NCBI GenBank assembly: GCA_902789265.1
Contig: CADANR010000002.1
Coordinates: forward strand, 1 to 61,053
DNA from: an uncultured Lachnospiraceae bacterium
GTDB taxonomy: Bacteria > Bacillota > Clostridia > Lachnospirales > Lachnospiraceae
Reading direction: 5' to 3'
Length of the DNA: 61,053 bases
Shown: positions 38,054 through 47,654 of the stretch, piece by piece
Layout: the number at the start of each line of letters is the position of its first letter
How positions within the stretch are numbered: the stretch's first letter is position 1
Notes under the pieces: model-generated
The model's input: the letters and a program-made list of their open reading frames with translations, nothing else
Told to the model about the DNA's origin: nothing
Databases searched by the model: none
Program-made: the position numbers and the translations under genes

Positions 38054-39538
38054 TTACTTAAACGGGTTCTCGGTCGGATACGGCAGTGACTCCGGCTGGT
38101 TGTAATTGATATCTTCCATCGGCACACCGATATATTTGAATACCTCGAAGAGTGCCTTTCCGTAATGACCGAATGCTACAGCACCGTGGTGAGGGAAGTT
38201 CTTTCCGATCAGCACGTGACGATAGAAACGACCCATCTCTTTGATTGCGAATACGCCGATTCCACCGAAAGATCTGGTAGCAACCGGAAGTACTTCGCCT
38301 TCTGCAAGATATGCACGAAGCTGCGTGTCTGCCGTGGACTGAAGGCGGAAGAACGTGATTTCTCCTGGTGCGATATCGCCTTCCAGCGTTCCGTTGGTTA
38401 CTTCAATCGGAAGTGCTCTTGCCATAATCTTCTGGTACTTCATCTCGCAGGAAGCAAGCTTTCTGGAGCAGGTATTTCCGCAGTGAAAGCCCATGAATGT
38501 ATCGGTATGCTTGTAATCGAATTTGCCTTCGATGGACTCTTTGTACATATCCTTCGGGACGGAGTTGTTGATATCAAGCAGTGTAACCGCATCTTCGGAT
38601 ACACAGGTTCCGATGAACTCGCTTAAGCATCCGTAAATATCCACTTCACAGGATACGGGAATTCCGCGGCCGGTTAAGCGGCTGTTTACATAGCAGGGAA
38701 CAAATCCGAACTGTGTCTGGAAAGCAGGCCAGCATTTTCCGGCAATTGCAACATACTCTCTGTAGCCCTTGTGCGCCTCTACCCAGTCAAGGAGGGTAAG
38801 CTCATACTGAGCGAGCTTTTCCAATACTTCAGGCTTTTTGTTTCCGGCACCGAGCTCTTTTTCCATATCCGCAACCACTTCGGGAATACGTGCATCGCCT
38901 GCATGCTTGTTGAAACTCTCGAAAAGATCCAGCTCGGAGTTTTCTTCAATCTCCACACCGATATTGTAAAGAGGTTTAATCGGTGCATTGCATGCAAGGA
39001 AATTAAGAGGTCTGGGACCGAAGGAAATAATCTTCAGCTTGGAAAGTCCGACCAATGCTCTTGCAACGGGGATAAAATCATGAATCATATCCGCACAGTC
39101 TCCCGCATCCCCTACAGGGTATTCGGGGATGTAAGCACCCACATTACGAAGCTTTAAATTGTAGCTGGCATTGAGCATACCGCAATATGCATCTCCTCTG
39201 CCGTCCATAAGATCTGCCTGACTTTCTTCCGCTGCCGCACAGAACATCTTGGGTCCTTCAAAATGCTTCGCAAGAAGTGTTTCGGAAATCTCGGGTCCGA
39301 AGTTTCCGAGATAAACACAGAGCGCATTGCAGCCTGCCTTCTTAATGTCTTCCAGTGCCTGTACCATGTGGATTTCACTCTCCACGATACAAATCGGGCA
39401 TTCATAAATGTCGGAAGCATCATACTTTGCCTGATATGCCTCCACCAGCGCTTTTCTTCTGTTTACCGACAAAGGCTCGGGAAAACAGTCACGGCTTACT
39501 GCTACGATACCAAGTTTGATTTTCGGAATGTTGTTCAT
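38054..39538 (-). CDS. L-fucose/L-arabinose isomerase-family protein (probable L-arabinose isomerase)
   Basis: A 494-residue ketol isomerase of the FucI/AraA-like superfamily, not the classical AraA sequence. I choose ATG 39538 (MNNIPKIKLGIVAVSRDCFPEP) because GGGAGGAAAAATT precedes it; the ATG at 39553 overlaps that site. The likely metal-site residues of the fold can be matched: Glu in PVSCEVDIYG, Asp in VTLLDINNS and His in MGFHCGNTC. It lies at the end of an operon with an L-ribulokinase-like kinase, AraD and split transketolase, so conversion of L-arabinose to L-ribulose is the best guess. L-fucose or another aldose is possible. Confidence 0.82.
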   Translation of the reverse strand: MNNIPKIKLGIVAVSRDCFPEPLSVNRRKALVEAYQAKYDASDIYECPICIVESEIHMVQALEDIKKAGCNALCVYLGNFGPEISETLLAKHFEGPKMFCAAAEESQADLMDGRGDAYCGMLNASYNLKLRNVGAYIPEYPVGDAGDCADMIHDFIPVARALVGLSKLKIISFGPRPLNFLACNAPIKPLYNIGVEIEENSELDLFESFNKHAGDARIPEVVADMEKELGAGNKKPEVLEKLAQYELTLLDWVEAHKGYREYVAIAGKCWPAFQTQFGFVPCYVNSRLTGRGIPVSCEVDIYGCLSEFIGTCVSEDAVTLLDINNSVPKDMYKESIEGKFDYKHTDTFMGFHCGNTCSRKLASCEMKYQKIMARALPIEVTNGTLEGDIAPGEITFFRLQSTADTQLRAYLAEGEVLPVATRSFGGIGVFAIKEMGRFYRHVLIGKNFPHHGAVAFGHYGKALFEVFKYIGVPMEDINYNQPESLPYPTENPFK

Positions 39539-39651
39539 AATTTTTCCTCCCAATTTTTTTACTGTAAGTTTTTTTAGCTGTATTTATTTGTTTTTACTGT
39601 TTTTTTCTCGGTTTATAAATTTAATTCAGGATTACGAATTATAATTCAATA

Positions 39652-40605
39652 TTACTTCACGAAATCCTTCACGCCTTCCGTAATGCCCTCCGCATCCAGT
39701 TTGAATTTATGTAAAAGCTGGCCTGCGGTTCCGGATTCACCGAATACATCCGGCACTCCGATTTTCTTTAATACTGCGGCATTCGACTCTGCCAGCACGT
39801 CCGCAACGGCACTTCCGAGACCGCCGATGACGGAATGTTCTTCCACCGTTACCACCCTGCCGGTCTTCTTTGCGGACTGAAGAACCAGGTCTTTATCCAG
39901 CGGTTTAATGGTATGAATATTGATGACCTCCGCGTCTATTCCCTCTTGCTTCAAAGTCTCTGCAGCCTTCAGGGCTTCACATACGCAGACACCGGTTGCA
40001 ATAATCGTTACGTCTTTTCCTTCTTTCAGCAAAATCCCCCTGCCGATTTCAAACTTGTAATCCGGGGTATCATTGATTACCGGAACGGCACTTCTTCCGA
40101 ATCGCATATAAACCGGTCCGACATATTCCGCAGCCGCTTTTACTGCTGCCTTCACTTCGATGTCATCTGAAGGGCAGATAACTACCATTCCCGGGATTGT
40201 TCTCATCACCGCAAGATCTTCGATGCACTGATGGGATGCTCCGTCTTCCCCGACTGTCACGCCTGCGTGGGTTGCTCCGATTTTTACGTTTAAATGCGGA
40301 TATCCGATGGAGTTACGAACCTGCTCGAATGCACGTCCCGATGCAAACATTGCGAAGGAGGAGCAGAACGGAATCAGTCCGGTTGTGGAAAGGCCTGCCG
40401 CGATTCCCATCATGTTACATTCTGCGATACCGCAGTCGATATGGCGGTCCGGAAATGCTTTCTTAAAGATTCCCGTTTTGGTTGCGCCTGCAAGGTCTGC
40501 ATCCAGTACATAAACTTTCTCATTTACTTTTCCGAGTTCTACAAGTGCATTGCCGTAGCTTTCTCTTGTAGCGATTTTTACCGTATCAGGCATAGGCTTC
40601 ACCAA
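39652..40605 (-). CDS. transketolase, C-terminal subunit
   Basis: 317 residues matching the pyrimidine-binding and C-terminal domains of transketolase: RESYGNALVELGKVNEKVYVLDADLAGATKT, the catalytic Glu region CGIAECNMMGIAAGLS, and VTVEEHSVIGGLGSAVADVLAE. The split two-gene form is common in Clostridia. Its start overlaps the N-terminal subunit gene by 20 bp. It lets xylulose-5-P and ribose-5-P from the pentose pathway re-enter glycolysis. A 113-nt T-rich gap with no clear signal separates it from the isomerase gene. Confidence 0.93.
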   Translation of the reverse strand: MVKPMPDTVKIATRESYGNALVELGKVNEKVYVLDADLAGATKTGIFKKAFPDRHIDCGIAECNMMGIAAGLSTTGLIPFCSSFAMFASGRAFEQVRNSIGYPHLNVKIGATHAGVTVGEDGASHQCIEDLAVMRTIPGMVVICPSDDIEVKAAVKAAAEYVGPVYMRFGRSAVPVINDTPDYKFEIGRGILLKEGKDVTIIATGVCVCEALKAAETLKQEGIDAEVINIHTIKPLDKDLVLQSAKKTGRVVTVEEHSVIGGLGSAVADVLAESNAAVLKKIGVPDVFGESGTAGQLLHKFKLDAEGITEGVKDFVK

Positions 40606-41416
40606 TCCTTTCCAAATCCTTCATTGCAATTTCATATTCTTCATCGTTCGGAGCCTTGCCGTGCCATCCGACCTGATTCTCCATAAAGGATACGCCTTTT
40701 CCTTTCGTGGTCTTTGCAATAATTGCAGTCGGGCAGCCCTTGGTTGCTTCCGCCTCTTTAAAAGCATCTTCAATCTGTCCGAAATCATGACCGTCTATTT
40801 CAATCACATGGAAATTGAACGCCTTGAACTTATCCACAATCGGATACGGGGAACATACTTCTTCAATCGGTCCGTCAATCTGAAGACCGTTGTTGTCCAC
40901 GATGACGCATAAGTTATCCAGTTTCCTAAATCCCGCAAACATGGCTGCTTCCCAGATCTGTCCTTCCTCTATTTCTCCGTCTCCGCAGACTGCATATACT
41001 CTGAAGTCCTTTTTCTGAAGCTTTGCGGAAAGTGCCATACCGCAGGCAGCAGAAAGTCCCTGTCCCAAGGAACCGGAAGACATGTCCACACCCGGAGTTT
41101 CCTGTATGCAGGGATGTCCCTGAAGTCTGGAGCCGAGCTTTCTTAATGTCGTCAGTTCTTCCACCGGGAAGTATCCGCGGTTTGCAAGCACGGAATACAG
41201 TGCCGGAGCCACGTGGCCCTTGGAAAGAACAAAGCGGTCCCTGTCCTCCTTCTTCGGGTCATTCGGGTCGATGTTCATCTCTTCGAAGTAAAGATATGTC
41301 ATGATGTCCGCGATGGAAAGCGAACCGCCGGGATGTCCGGCTTTCGCTGCATGAACTGCGGTCACAATGCCTTTTCTTACTTCATTGGCTGTTTTTTTCA
41401 GTTCCAATTCGTTCAT
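40586..41416 (-). CDS. transketolase, N-terminal subunit
   Basis: 276 residues carrying the thiamine diphosphate-binding half: AAKAGHPGGSLSIADIMTYLY, SKGHVAPALYSVL, and the GDG-N motif VCGDGEIEEGQIWEAAMFAGFRKLDNLCVIVDNN. It pairs with the overlapping C-terminal subunit to form one active enzyme. It lies 19 nt downstream of xylB. Confidence 0.94.
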   Translation of the reverse strand: MNELELKKTANEVRKGIVTAVHAAKAGHPGGSLSIADIMTYLYFEEMNIDPNDPKKEDRDRFVLSKGHVAPALYSVLANRGYFPVEELTTLRKLGSRLQGHPCIQETPGVDMSSGSLGQGLSAACGMALSAKLQKKDFRVYAVCGDGEIEEGQIWEAAMFAGFRKLDNLCVIVDNNGLQIDGPIEEVCSPYPIVDKFKAFNFHVIEIDGHDFGQIEDAFKEAEATKGCPTAIIAKTTKGKGVSFMENQVGWHGKAPNDEEYEIAMKDLERIGEAYA

Positions 41417-41435
41417 ACTTCTTCTCCCGTCTTTT

Positions 41436-42908
41436 TTACTGCTTGATTAGATCAAATACCGGTTTGCATGCCGGGTAGATTTCCTTAAACTGTCTGTATT
41501 TCTTTTCGTATTTTTCCGTTAACTCCGGAACCGGTTTTTCCGTATCCAGAACTTTCACGATCTTCCCTGCCGCCTCTTCTACGGATGAATATTCCCCGCA
41601 TCCGACTGCCGCAAGCATGGCCGCTCCGAGCCCCGGTCCTTCCTCGGATGTGATTCGCTCCACTTCCATATTCATGACGTTTGCAATAATCGTTCTCCAA
41701 AGCGGACTCTTCGCACCGCCGCCGCAGATTTTCGTTTTGTTTAACGGAATTCCAAGGGACCTTGCCACTTCAACGGAATCGCGAAGTCCGAATGCAACGC
41801 CCTCCAAAACCGCCTGCGTCATATCTTCCCTGGTGTTGTCCATGGTAAGTCCGATAAAGGTTCCCCTGGCATCCGGATTATTGTGCGGAGACCTCTCTCC
41901 CATCAGATAGGGAAGGAAAAATACATGATTTTCACCTAATCTTGTAATCTCTTCCTGCTCCGCCTTAAAGTCTTCGGTTTTCAGAATTTCTTCCATCCAC
42001 CATTTGTTGCAGGAGGCTGCGGAAAGCATGCAGCCCATCAGGTGATAATTTCCGTCCGCATGTGCAAAGGAATGCAGTGCGTTATTTTTATCCACGGAAA
42101 AATCCTTTGAAGTAATAAATACCGTGCCGGAAGTTCCGAGAGAAATATTGCATCCTCCGTCTCCGACAACGCCGCATCCTACGGCTGCTGCCGCATTATC
42201 CCCGGCACCGGCAATGATTTTTACCTGCTCCGTAAACCTGAGTTTTTCCGCAATCTCCGGTTTCAGGATTCCCGTCACTTCGTAGCTTTCAAATAATTTC
42301 GGCAGCATCGATTCTTCGATGCCGCAGATTTTAAGCATCTTTTCCGACCACTTCTTATTCTTTACATCTAAAAGAAGCATTCCCGATGCATCCGAATAAT
42401 CCGTGGAATGTACACCGGATAAAATATATGCAATGTAATCCTTCGGCAGCATGATTTTACGGATGCGTTTGAAATTTTCCGGTTCATTCTCTTTCATCCA
42501 GAGAAGCTTCGGTGCCGTGAAGCCGGCAAATGCGATATTTGCGGTTTCTTCCGACAAAACTTCTTTTCCGACAACCTGATTCAGATAATCCGTCTGTTCC
42601 CCGGTTCTTCCGTCGTTCCAGAGAATCGCCGGCCTGATGACATGATCGTTTTCATCCAAAACCACCAGTCCGTGCATCTGTCCGCCGAAGCTGATTCCGG
42701 CTACCTTCCTTGCATCAAAACCTTCTGTGAGTTCCTGTAATCCTTCGTACACGGCAACCATCCAGTCGCCCGGTTTTTGCTCCGACCAGCCCGGATGCGG
42801 GAAGTAAAGCGGATACTCTTTTGAAACCGAATTTAAGATTTTTCCGTCTGCTTCCATGAGAATCAGTTTGACGGCTGAGGTTCCCAAATCAATTCCGATA
42901 TAATACAT
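41436..42908 (-). CDS. xylB: xylulokinase
   Basis: FGGY-family kinase of 490 residues that phosphorylates D-xylulose to D-xylulose-5-phosphate. N-terminal ATP site YYIGIDLGTSAVKLILME; substrate region GGQMHGLVVLDENDHVIRPAILWNDGRT; catalytic Asp in AGAGDNAAAAVGCG; C-terminal KICGGGAKSPLWRTIIANV. The start at 42908 (MYYIGID) is spaced better from the GAGGTG site than the ATG at 42914. No xylose isomerase gene is in the window, so xylulose must come from elsewhere or the kinase has a broader substrate range. Confidence 0.93.
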   Translation of the reverse strand: MYYIGIDLGTSAVKLILMEADGKILNSVSKEYPLYFPHPGWSEQKPGDWMVAVYEGLQELTEGFDARKVAGISFGGQMHGLVVLDENDHVIRPAILWNDGRTGEQTDYLNQVVGKEVLSEETANIAFAGFTAPKLLWMKENEPENFKRIRKIMLPKDYIAYILSGVHSTDYSDASGMLLLDVKNKKWSEKMLKICGIEESMLPKLFESYEVTGILKPEIAEKLRFTEQVKIIAGAGDNAAAAVGCGVVGDGGCNISLGTSGTVFITSKDFSVDKNNALHSFAHADGNYHLMGCMLSAASCNKWWMEEILKTEDFKAEQEEITRLGENHVFFLPYLMGERSPHNNPDARGTFIGLTMDNTREDMTQAVLEGVAFGLRDSVEVARSLGIPLNKTKICGGGAKSPLWRTIIANVMNMEVERITSEEGPGLGAAMLAAVGCGEYSSVEEAAGKIVKVLDTEKPVPELTEKYEKKYRQFKEIYPACKPVFDLIKQ

Positions 42909-42950
42909 ACGCATTCACCTCACCGGTATTTCTTTCCGGTTATAATTCTT

Positions 42951-42998
42951 CTTTTCCGATTGCTTTTCCAATCGCTTTTCCGATTGCTTTTCCGGTTC
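42951..42998 (-). repeat. 12-bp tandem repeat, four units, between araD and xylB
   Basis: Four consecutive 12-bp units (plus-strand CTTTTCCGATTG, CTTTTCCAATCG, CTTTTCCGATTG, CTTTTCCGGTTC) abut the last base of araD. The first and third are identical and the others differ at two or three positions. The array ends about 40 nt before the xylB start. No function is evident. Confidence 0.85.
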
Positions 42999-43693
42999 TA
43001 TTTCTGTCCGTAATAAGCGTTTGCTCCGTGCTTTCTGAAGTAATGCTTATCCTGTAATTCCTGCGGGGCAGGTGCCACTTCTTTGTTAATCTGTTCGGTA
43101 AAGAGTGCCATCTTTGCAACTTCCTCGAGTACCACCGCATTGTGAACCGCATTCATGGCATCCTTTCCCCATGCAAACGGTCCGTGATTTTTGCAAAGAA
43201 CTGCGGGTACCGCTTCGGGATCTTTATTCAGTCTCCTGAATTCACTGACAATTAATTTTCCCGTATTCAGCTCGTATGCTTCATCAATTTCTTCTTTGGT
43301 TAAGCATCTTGCACAGGGAATCGGCCCGTAGAAATAATCCGCATGCGTTGTTCCGTAACAGGGAATATCCCTGCCGGACTGTGCAAAGCTTGTCGCATAG
43401 GTGGAATGGGTATGAACCACTCCGCCGATTTCCGGAAAGCCCTTGTAGAGTTCTAAATGGGTGGGGGTATCGGAAGAAGGATTTAATCTTCCTTCCACAA
43501 CTTTACCATCAAGGTCCACAACCACCATGTCTTCCGGTCTCATCACTTCATAATCGACACCGCTCGGCTTGATGACAAAGAGCCCCGATGCTCTGTCGAT
43601 GGCGCTGACATTTCCCCAGGTAAATGTTACAAGTCCGTATTTGGGAAGCAGCATATTTGCTTCATATACTTTCTGTTTTAATTCCTCTAACAT
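42998..43693 (-). CDS. araD: L-ribulose-5-phosphate 4-epimerase
   Basis: 231-residue class II aldolase-fold zinc enzyme that converts L-ribulose-5-phosphate to D-xylulose-5-phosphate. Key blocks: [75 protein letters not shown] (zinc histidines) and [18 protein letters not shown], which distinguishes AraD from fuculose aldolases. It lies between the two FGGY kinases, and its end adjoins the 12-bp tandem repeat. Confidence 0.95.
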   Translation of the reverse strand: MLEELKQKVYEANMLLPKYGLVTFTWGNVSAIDRASGLFVIKPSGVDYEVMRPEDMVVVDLDGKVVEGRLNPSSDTPTHLELYKGFPEIGGVVHTHSTYATSFAQSGRDIPCYGTTHADYFYGPIPCARCLTKEEIDEAYELNTGKLIVSEFRRLNKDPEAVPAVLCKNHGPFAWGKDAMNAVHNAVVLEEVAKMALFTEQINKEVAPAPQELQDKHYFRKHGANAYYGQK

Positions 43694-43761
43694 ACTCTCT
43701 CCTTAAATCACAATGTTTCCGTTCCGGTCTTTTACTCCGGTATCTGCTTACACTGTTTATA

Positions 43762-45348
43762 TTACAGCACTTCCACTGCCGAACGCTCGATTGCAAGACC
43801 TTTTTTATACTTTTCGATATATTCGTCAAAGCCTTCCACATCTTCCGTTTCAGGCGCAACCTTTTCACATTTTGCATTCCTGAAAATCACATCAGCAAGA
43901 TATTCGCTCAACGTTTTCCCCTGACTCTGATCCATGAATGCCGCAAGAAGTGCAATTCCCCATGCACCGCCTTCGGAAGCGGTTTCCATTACGGATACCG
44001 GTGCATTGATTGCTGCCGCGGCAATTCTGGTCCCGACTCCCCTGGTCTTAAAATAGCCGCCGTGTCCGTACATCTCGTCCACCTTGACACCCTCTTCTTT
44101 TAACATTAAATCGAGTCCGATTTTTAAGGTTGCCATTGCGGAATAAAGGTTGGAGCGCATCAGATTGGCAAGCGTGAAATGATCCTCCGCGGATCTTGCC
44201 AAAACCAGGGCACCTTTTTCGAATCCGGTCACCGGTTCTCCGGAAAGATAGTTATACAGAAGAACTCCGCCGCAGTTCGCCTCACCGCTTATGGATACGG
44301 AATAAAGCTTGGTGAACAGATCGTTCATATCCGGCTCGATTCCGTAAAGGTCGCAGAATTCTTTGAAAATCTTCACCCAGTTGTTAATCTCGGAAGTACA
44401 GTTGTTGCAGTGTACCATGCCGACCAGTGCTCCGTCGGGCGTGGTTACCAGATCGATTTCGGGATATACTTTGGAAAGATCTTTCTCAAGTACTACCATC
44501 GCAAAAACGCTGGTACCTGCGGAAATATTACCGGTACGAATCTTTACGGAGTTGGTCGCAACCATTCCGGTTCCCGCATCACCTTCGGGAGGACAGAGAG
44601 GAATTCCTGCTTCCAGATTCCCGCTCTCATCAAGAAGCGCTGCGCCTTCCGCAGTCAATACACCTGCTTTTTCTCCTGCCGCCAATACTTTGGGAAGCAA
44701 ATCACCAAGCCCCTTAGCAAGTGCGGTTTCCTTTGCAAGCGCATCAAACTTTGCAATCATTCCGGCATCATAATTTCCGGCCTTTGTATCAATCGGGAAC
44801 ATTCCGGATGCATCTCCGACACCGAGAACCTTCTCACCGGTCAGTTTCCAATGAACGAATCCTGCAAGAGTTGTGAAGAAATCGATATCCTTCACATGCT
44901 CCTCTTTATTTAACATTGCCTGATAAAGATGCGCAATGCTCCATCTCTGCGGAATGTTATAATTGAATTCTTTCGTAAGCTTTTCGGCTGCTTCTCCGGT
45001 AATGGTATTTCTCCAGGTTCTGAAAGGAACCAGAAGTTTCCCGTCTTTATTAAATGCAAGATATCCGTGCATCATGGCGGAAATTCCGATTCCGGCAAAT
45101 TTCTTTATAACAATGCCGTATTTATCTGAAACATCCTTTGCCATGTCCGAATAACATGCCTTCAGTCCCGCAAAGATTTCCTTTTCAGAATAGGTCCAGA
45201 TCCCGTCATGTAAACTGTTTTCCCAGCCGAAGCCTCCCATTGCGAGCACTTCGCCTGCTTCATCACATACCACTGCTTTGATTCTGGTCGAACCGAATTC
45301 GATTCCCAAATATGCTTTTCCGCTTTCAATGATTTCTTTTGCGCCCAT
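43762..45348 (-). CDS. FGGY-family carbohydrate kinase (probable L-ribulokinase)
   Basis: 528 residues. ATP site YLGIEFGSTRIKAVV near residue 15; central PPEGDAGTGMVATNSVKIRTGNISAGTS; C-terminal EMYGHGGYFKTRGVGTRIAAAAINAPVSV. It is not the classical AraB or a xylulokinase in sequence, but its place beside araD and an arabinose-type isomerase points to L-ribulose phosphorylation (inference). I take ATG 45348, five bases after AAGGAG, over the GTG at 45354. The gap to the upstream permease gene holds a 15-bp stem-loop. Confidence 0.85.
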   Translation of the reverse strand: MGAKEIIESGKAYLGIEFGSTRIKAVVCDEAGEVLAMGGFGWENSLHDGIWTYSEKEIFAGLKACYSDMAKDVSDKYGIVIKKFAGIGISAMMHGYLAFNKDGKLLVPFRTWRNTITGEAAEKLTKEFNYNIPQRWSIAHLYQAMLNKEEHVKDIDFFTTLAGFVHWKLTGEKVLGVGDASGMFPIDTKAGNYDAGMIAKFDALAKETALAKGLGDLLPKVLAAGEKAGVLTAEGAALLDESGNLEAGIPLCPPEGDAGTGMVATNSVKIRTGNISAGTSVFAMVVLEKDLSKVYPEIDLVTTPDGALVGMVHCNNCTSEINNWVKIFKEFCDLYGIEPDMNDLFTKLYSVSISGEANCGGVLLYNYLSGEPVTGFEKGALVLARSAEDHFTLANLMRSNLYSAMATLKIGLDLMLKEEGVKVDEMYGHGGYFKTRGVGTRIAAAAINAPVSVMETASEGGAWGIALLAAFMDQSQGKTLSEYLADVIFRNAKCEKVAPETEDVEGFDEYIEKYKKGLAIERSAVEVL

Positions 45349-45380
45349 ATGCACTCCTTTTCCAAATCAATCCGGGTGGC

Positions 45381-45420
45381 ATAAAAATATGCAGACATCC
45401 TCATATCTGCATATTTTTAT
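45381..45420 (-). terminator. perfect stem-loop between the ABC importer genes and the kinase gene
   Basis: 15-bp perfect inverted repeat ATAAAAATATGCAGA/TCTGCATATTTTTAT with a 10-nt loop, 27 nt after the permease stop. The T5 run is inside the 3' arm on the minus strand, as in intrinsic terminators. It may attenuate read-through from transporter to enzyme genes or mark an RNA processing site. Confidence 0.65.
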
Positions 45421-45447
45421 TAAACCCCTTTCACTACACTGTAATAC

Positions 45448-46572
45448 TTATCCTTTTTTCTGTTTTGCTCTGAGTTTTGCTCTGACACTTAATACAATAC
45501 TCTGTAAGATAATAAAGAAACATAACATACCGCCGGTCGTGATGGACTGCCACCAGGGGTCTTTTAGTCCGCTGGTTACAACGATTTTCTTGATTGTCGT
45601 AAGAGTCAGGACACCGACTAAGGTACCTGCCACGTTTCCTACACCACCGGAAAGAAGCGTACCGCCGATAATGGATGCCGCAATGGCATTCATTTCCATA
45701 CCTGCCGCATTCGTTGCGTTTCCGGCACCGGTATGCATTAAGAATACATATCCGGCAATACCGCTTAAGAGTCCGCAGATTACATAGCTTAAAAAACGGG
45801 TTCTCTTAACATTGATACCAAGCATCAAAGCAGATGTCTGGTTGCCGCCGATTGCATAGAAGCCACGGCCGAGTTTATGATATTGCAGAAGTAAGAAGAT
45901 GACTATTACGCAAAGCAGTGCAATTACAACGCCCCACTCCATACGAACCGGAATTCTGTTTCCGTTCGGTGCTGTATAGCCAAGCCAGTCAATCTTAATC
46001 TTGCCTTCCAGCAAAGTTTTAAAGTTCATATCTCTCAAGAACTGTATGAAAGAAATCTTCTGAGCCGGATCCTTGGAAGTAAGAAGTTCCACAAGGTTTT
46101 CGGTACCTTCCGTATTCACCTTCTGAGGATTCACCGAAAGGATTGTCGTCATTCCTCTGGCAAAGAACATTCCGGCCAGTGTTACGATAAACGGCTGAAT
46201 TTCCAGGTAGCTGATTAAGTATCCCTGTACCAGACCGAATGCAAGTCCGATTCCGAGAGCAAGCAGCATGGAAAGATAGATATTTCCGCCGTTATTTAAA
46301 AACAATGCACAACTCATTACCACGAGAGATGTTACCGCGCCGACGCTGATGTCGATACCGCCGCCGATCATAACAATCGTCAGACCGCAGGATACGATAA
46401 TCAAAGGAGCATTGTCGTTGAGCATATCGAACACCTGCTGTGCACGAAGGAATCCGCCCCCTAAAAAGAGCATGGCGCCCAAATACATGGCTACGAAAAT
46501 ACAGATGGCGATTATCATCAAAAGCTGTGTGTCCGTAAGTGGCTCCCTACGAAAAGTTTTCTTGTTTTCCAT
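45448..46572 (-). CDS. sugar ABC transporter permease (YjfF/RbsC-like)
   Basis: 374-residue permease of the ribose/galactofuranose importer class with about nine to ten membrane segments. These include LLMIIAICIFVAMYLGAMLF, the signature GGGIDISVGAVTSLVVMSCALF, LEIQPFIVTLAGMFFARGM, and SASIIGGTLLSGGVGNVAGTLVGVL. It lacks a nucleotide-binding domain and pairs with the permease encoded just upstream (2-nt gap), as YjfF does with YtfT in E. coli. Confidence 0.93.
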   Translation of the reverse strand: MENKKTFRREPLTDTQLLMIIAICIFVAMYLGAMLFLGGGFLRAQQVFDMLNDNAPLIIVSCGLTIVMIGGGIDISVGAVTSLVVMSCALFLNNGGNIYLSMLLALGIGLAFGLVQGYLISYLEIQPFIVTLAGMFFARGMTTILSVNPQKVNTEGTENLVELLTSKDPAQKISFIQFLRDMNFKTLLEGKIKIDWLGYTAPNGNRIPVRMEWGVVIALLCVIVIFLLLQYHKLGRGFYAIGGNQTSALMLGINVKRTRFLSYVICGLLSGIAGYVFLMHTGAGNATNAAGMEMNAIAASIIGGTLLSGGVGNVAGTLVGVLTLTTIKKIVVTSGLKDPWWQSITTGGMLCFFIILQSIVLSVRAKLRAKQKKG

Positions 46573-46574
46573 AT

Positions 46575-47654
46575 TTACTGAGCTCCTTTCACCGGTACTT
46601 TTGACTTATTGTTTTTAATACGGGCCACCGTCTTGGCAAACCATTTCTTGATGACCGGAGAACCGATGACTACAAGAATGATAATTACGATTGCCTTGTA
46701 TGCCTTTACATCCGTGGAAGGTACCTTCATTGCATATAGTGTAACGGTAAGGATATGGATAACATATGCTCCCAGAATGGAACCTGCCATTTTGAACTTA
46801 CCGCCGCCGAGGCTGTTTCCGCCGATGGCTACCGCAAGAATGGTATCCATTTCAACATCGAGCAGAAGTGTTTCATGGTTAATCAGTCCCAAACGGCTTA
46901 CGCCGATGGTTCCTGCAACTGCCACGCAGGCACCGAGGATGATAAAGGATAACAGTTTAATCCATGTGGCATTGATACCGTTCAATCGTGCCGCACTTCC
47001 GTTAATACCTACGGACTGGGTGAACAGTTCCAGGGAAGTGAAATGGAATACGAGTGTAAAAATAACCGCCATGGCAATTACGATGATTACCGGTGTCGGA
47101 ATCGGGCATCCGGGAATAAAACCGCCGATTGCTTTTACAATACCGCTGTCCACGGTAGGGGTTGCACCACCGTTAATCCAGTACGCAATCGATCGCCCGC
47201 AAGTAAACAGAATCAGTGTCGCAATCATCGGCTGAATCTTAAATACCGAAACCAATGTTCCGTTGAAAGCACCGAAAAGCATCGCTACGAGAACCGCTAC
47301 AAGAAACGCGACGATAACAAGCAGTCCGTTAATGCTTCCGCCGGATTTTAAAACCTTTACAAAAGCACTGCCTGCGATTGCCGCCATTGCACCGACGGAA
47401 ATATCCTGTCCGCCGCTGGCTGCGGTAACAAGCGTCATACCCATGGCAAGAATCGCAAGTTCGCTGGCTGCGTTGATAATACTGATTAAATTACCGGCAA
47501 GAACCTTGTTTCCGTCATTGTTTAATTCAACCGTGATTCTGAAGAAAGACGGATCTCTGATTAAATTAAAAATGATAAGAAGAAGGATGGCGATAATCGG
47601 AATTGTCAGCTGGCCGAGACCACCCTTAAAGATGTTTTTCAGTTTATCCTTCAT
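46575..47654 (-). CDS. sugar ABC transporter permease (YtfT/RbsC-like)
   Basis: 359-residue second permease of the same importer, with about nine membrane segments and the class motifs SGGQDISVGAMAAIAGSAF, VFKIQPMIATLILFTCGRSIAYWING and TILAVAIGGNSLGGGKFKMAGSILGAYV. Its start overlaps the ATPase stop by 11 bp. With the partner permease it forms the heterodimeric membrane channel. Confidence 0.93.
   Translation of the reverse strand: MKDKLKNIFKGGLGQLTIPIIAILLLIIFNLIRDPSFFRITVELNNDGNKVLAGNLISIINAASELAILAMGMTLVTAASGGQDISVGAMAAIAGSAFVKVLKSGGSINGLLVIVAFLVAVLVAMLFGAFNGTLVSVFKIQPMIATLILFTCGRSIAYWINGGATPTVDSGIVKAIGGFIPGCPIPTPVIIVIAMAVIFTLVFHFTSLELFTQSVGINGSAARLNGINATWIKLLSFIILGACVAVAGTIGVSRLGLINHETLLLDVEMDTILAVAIGGNSLGGGKFKMAGSILGAYVIHILTVTLYAMKVPSTDVKAYKAIVIIILVVIGSPVIKKWFAKTVARIKNNKSKVPVKGAQ

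Noticed and set aside
42940..43152. Frame reading repeated GKAI units at the araD end
   Set aside because: It is the out-of-frame reading of the 12-bp tandem repeat and of araD itself; araD is the real gene.
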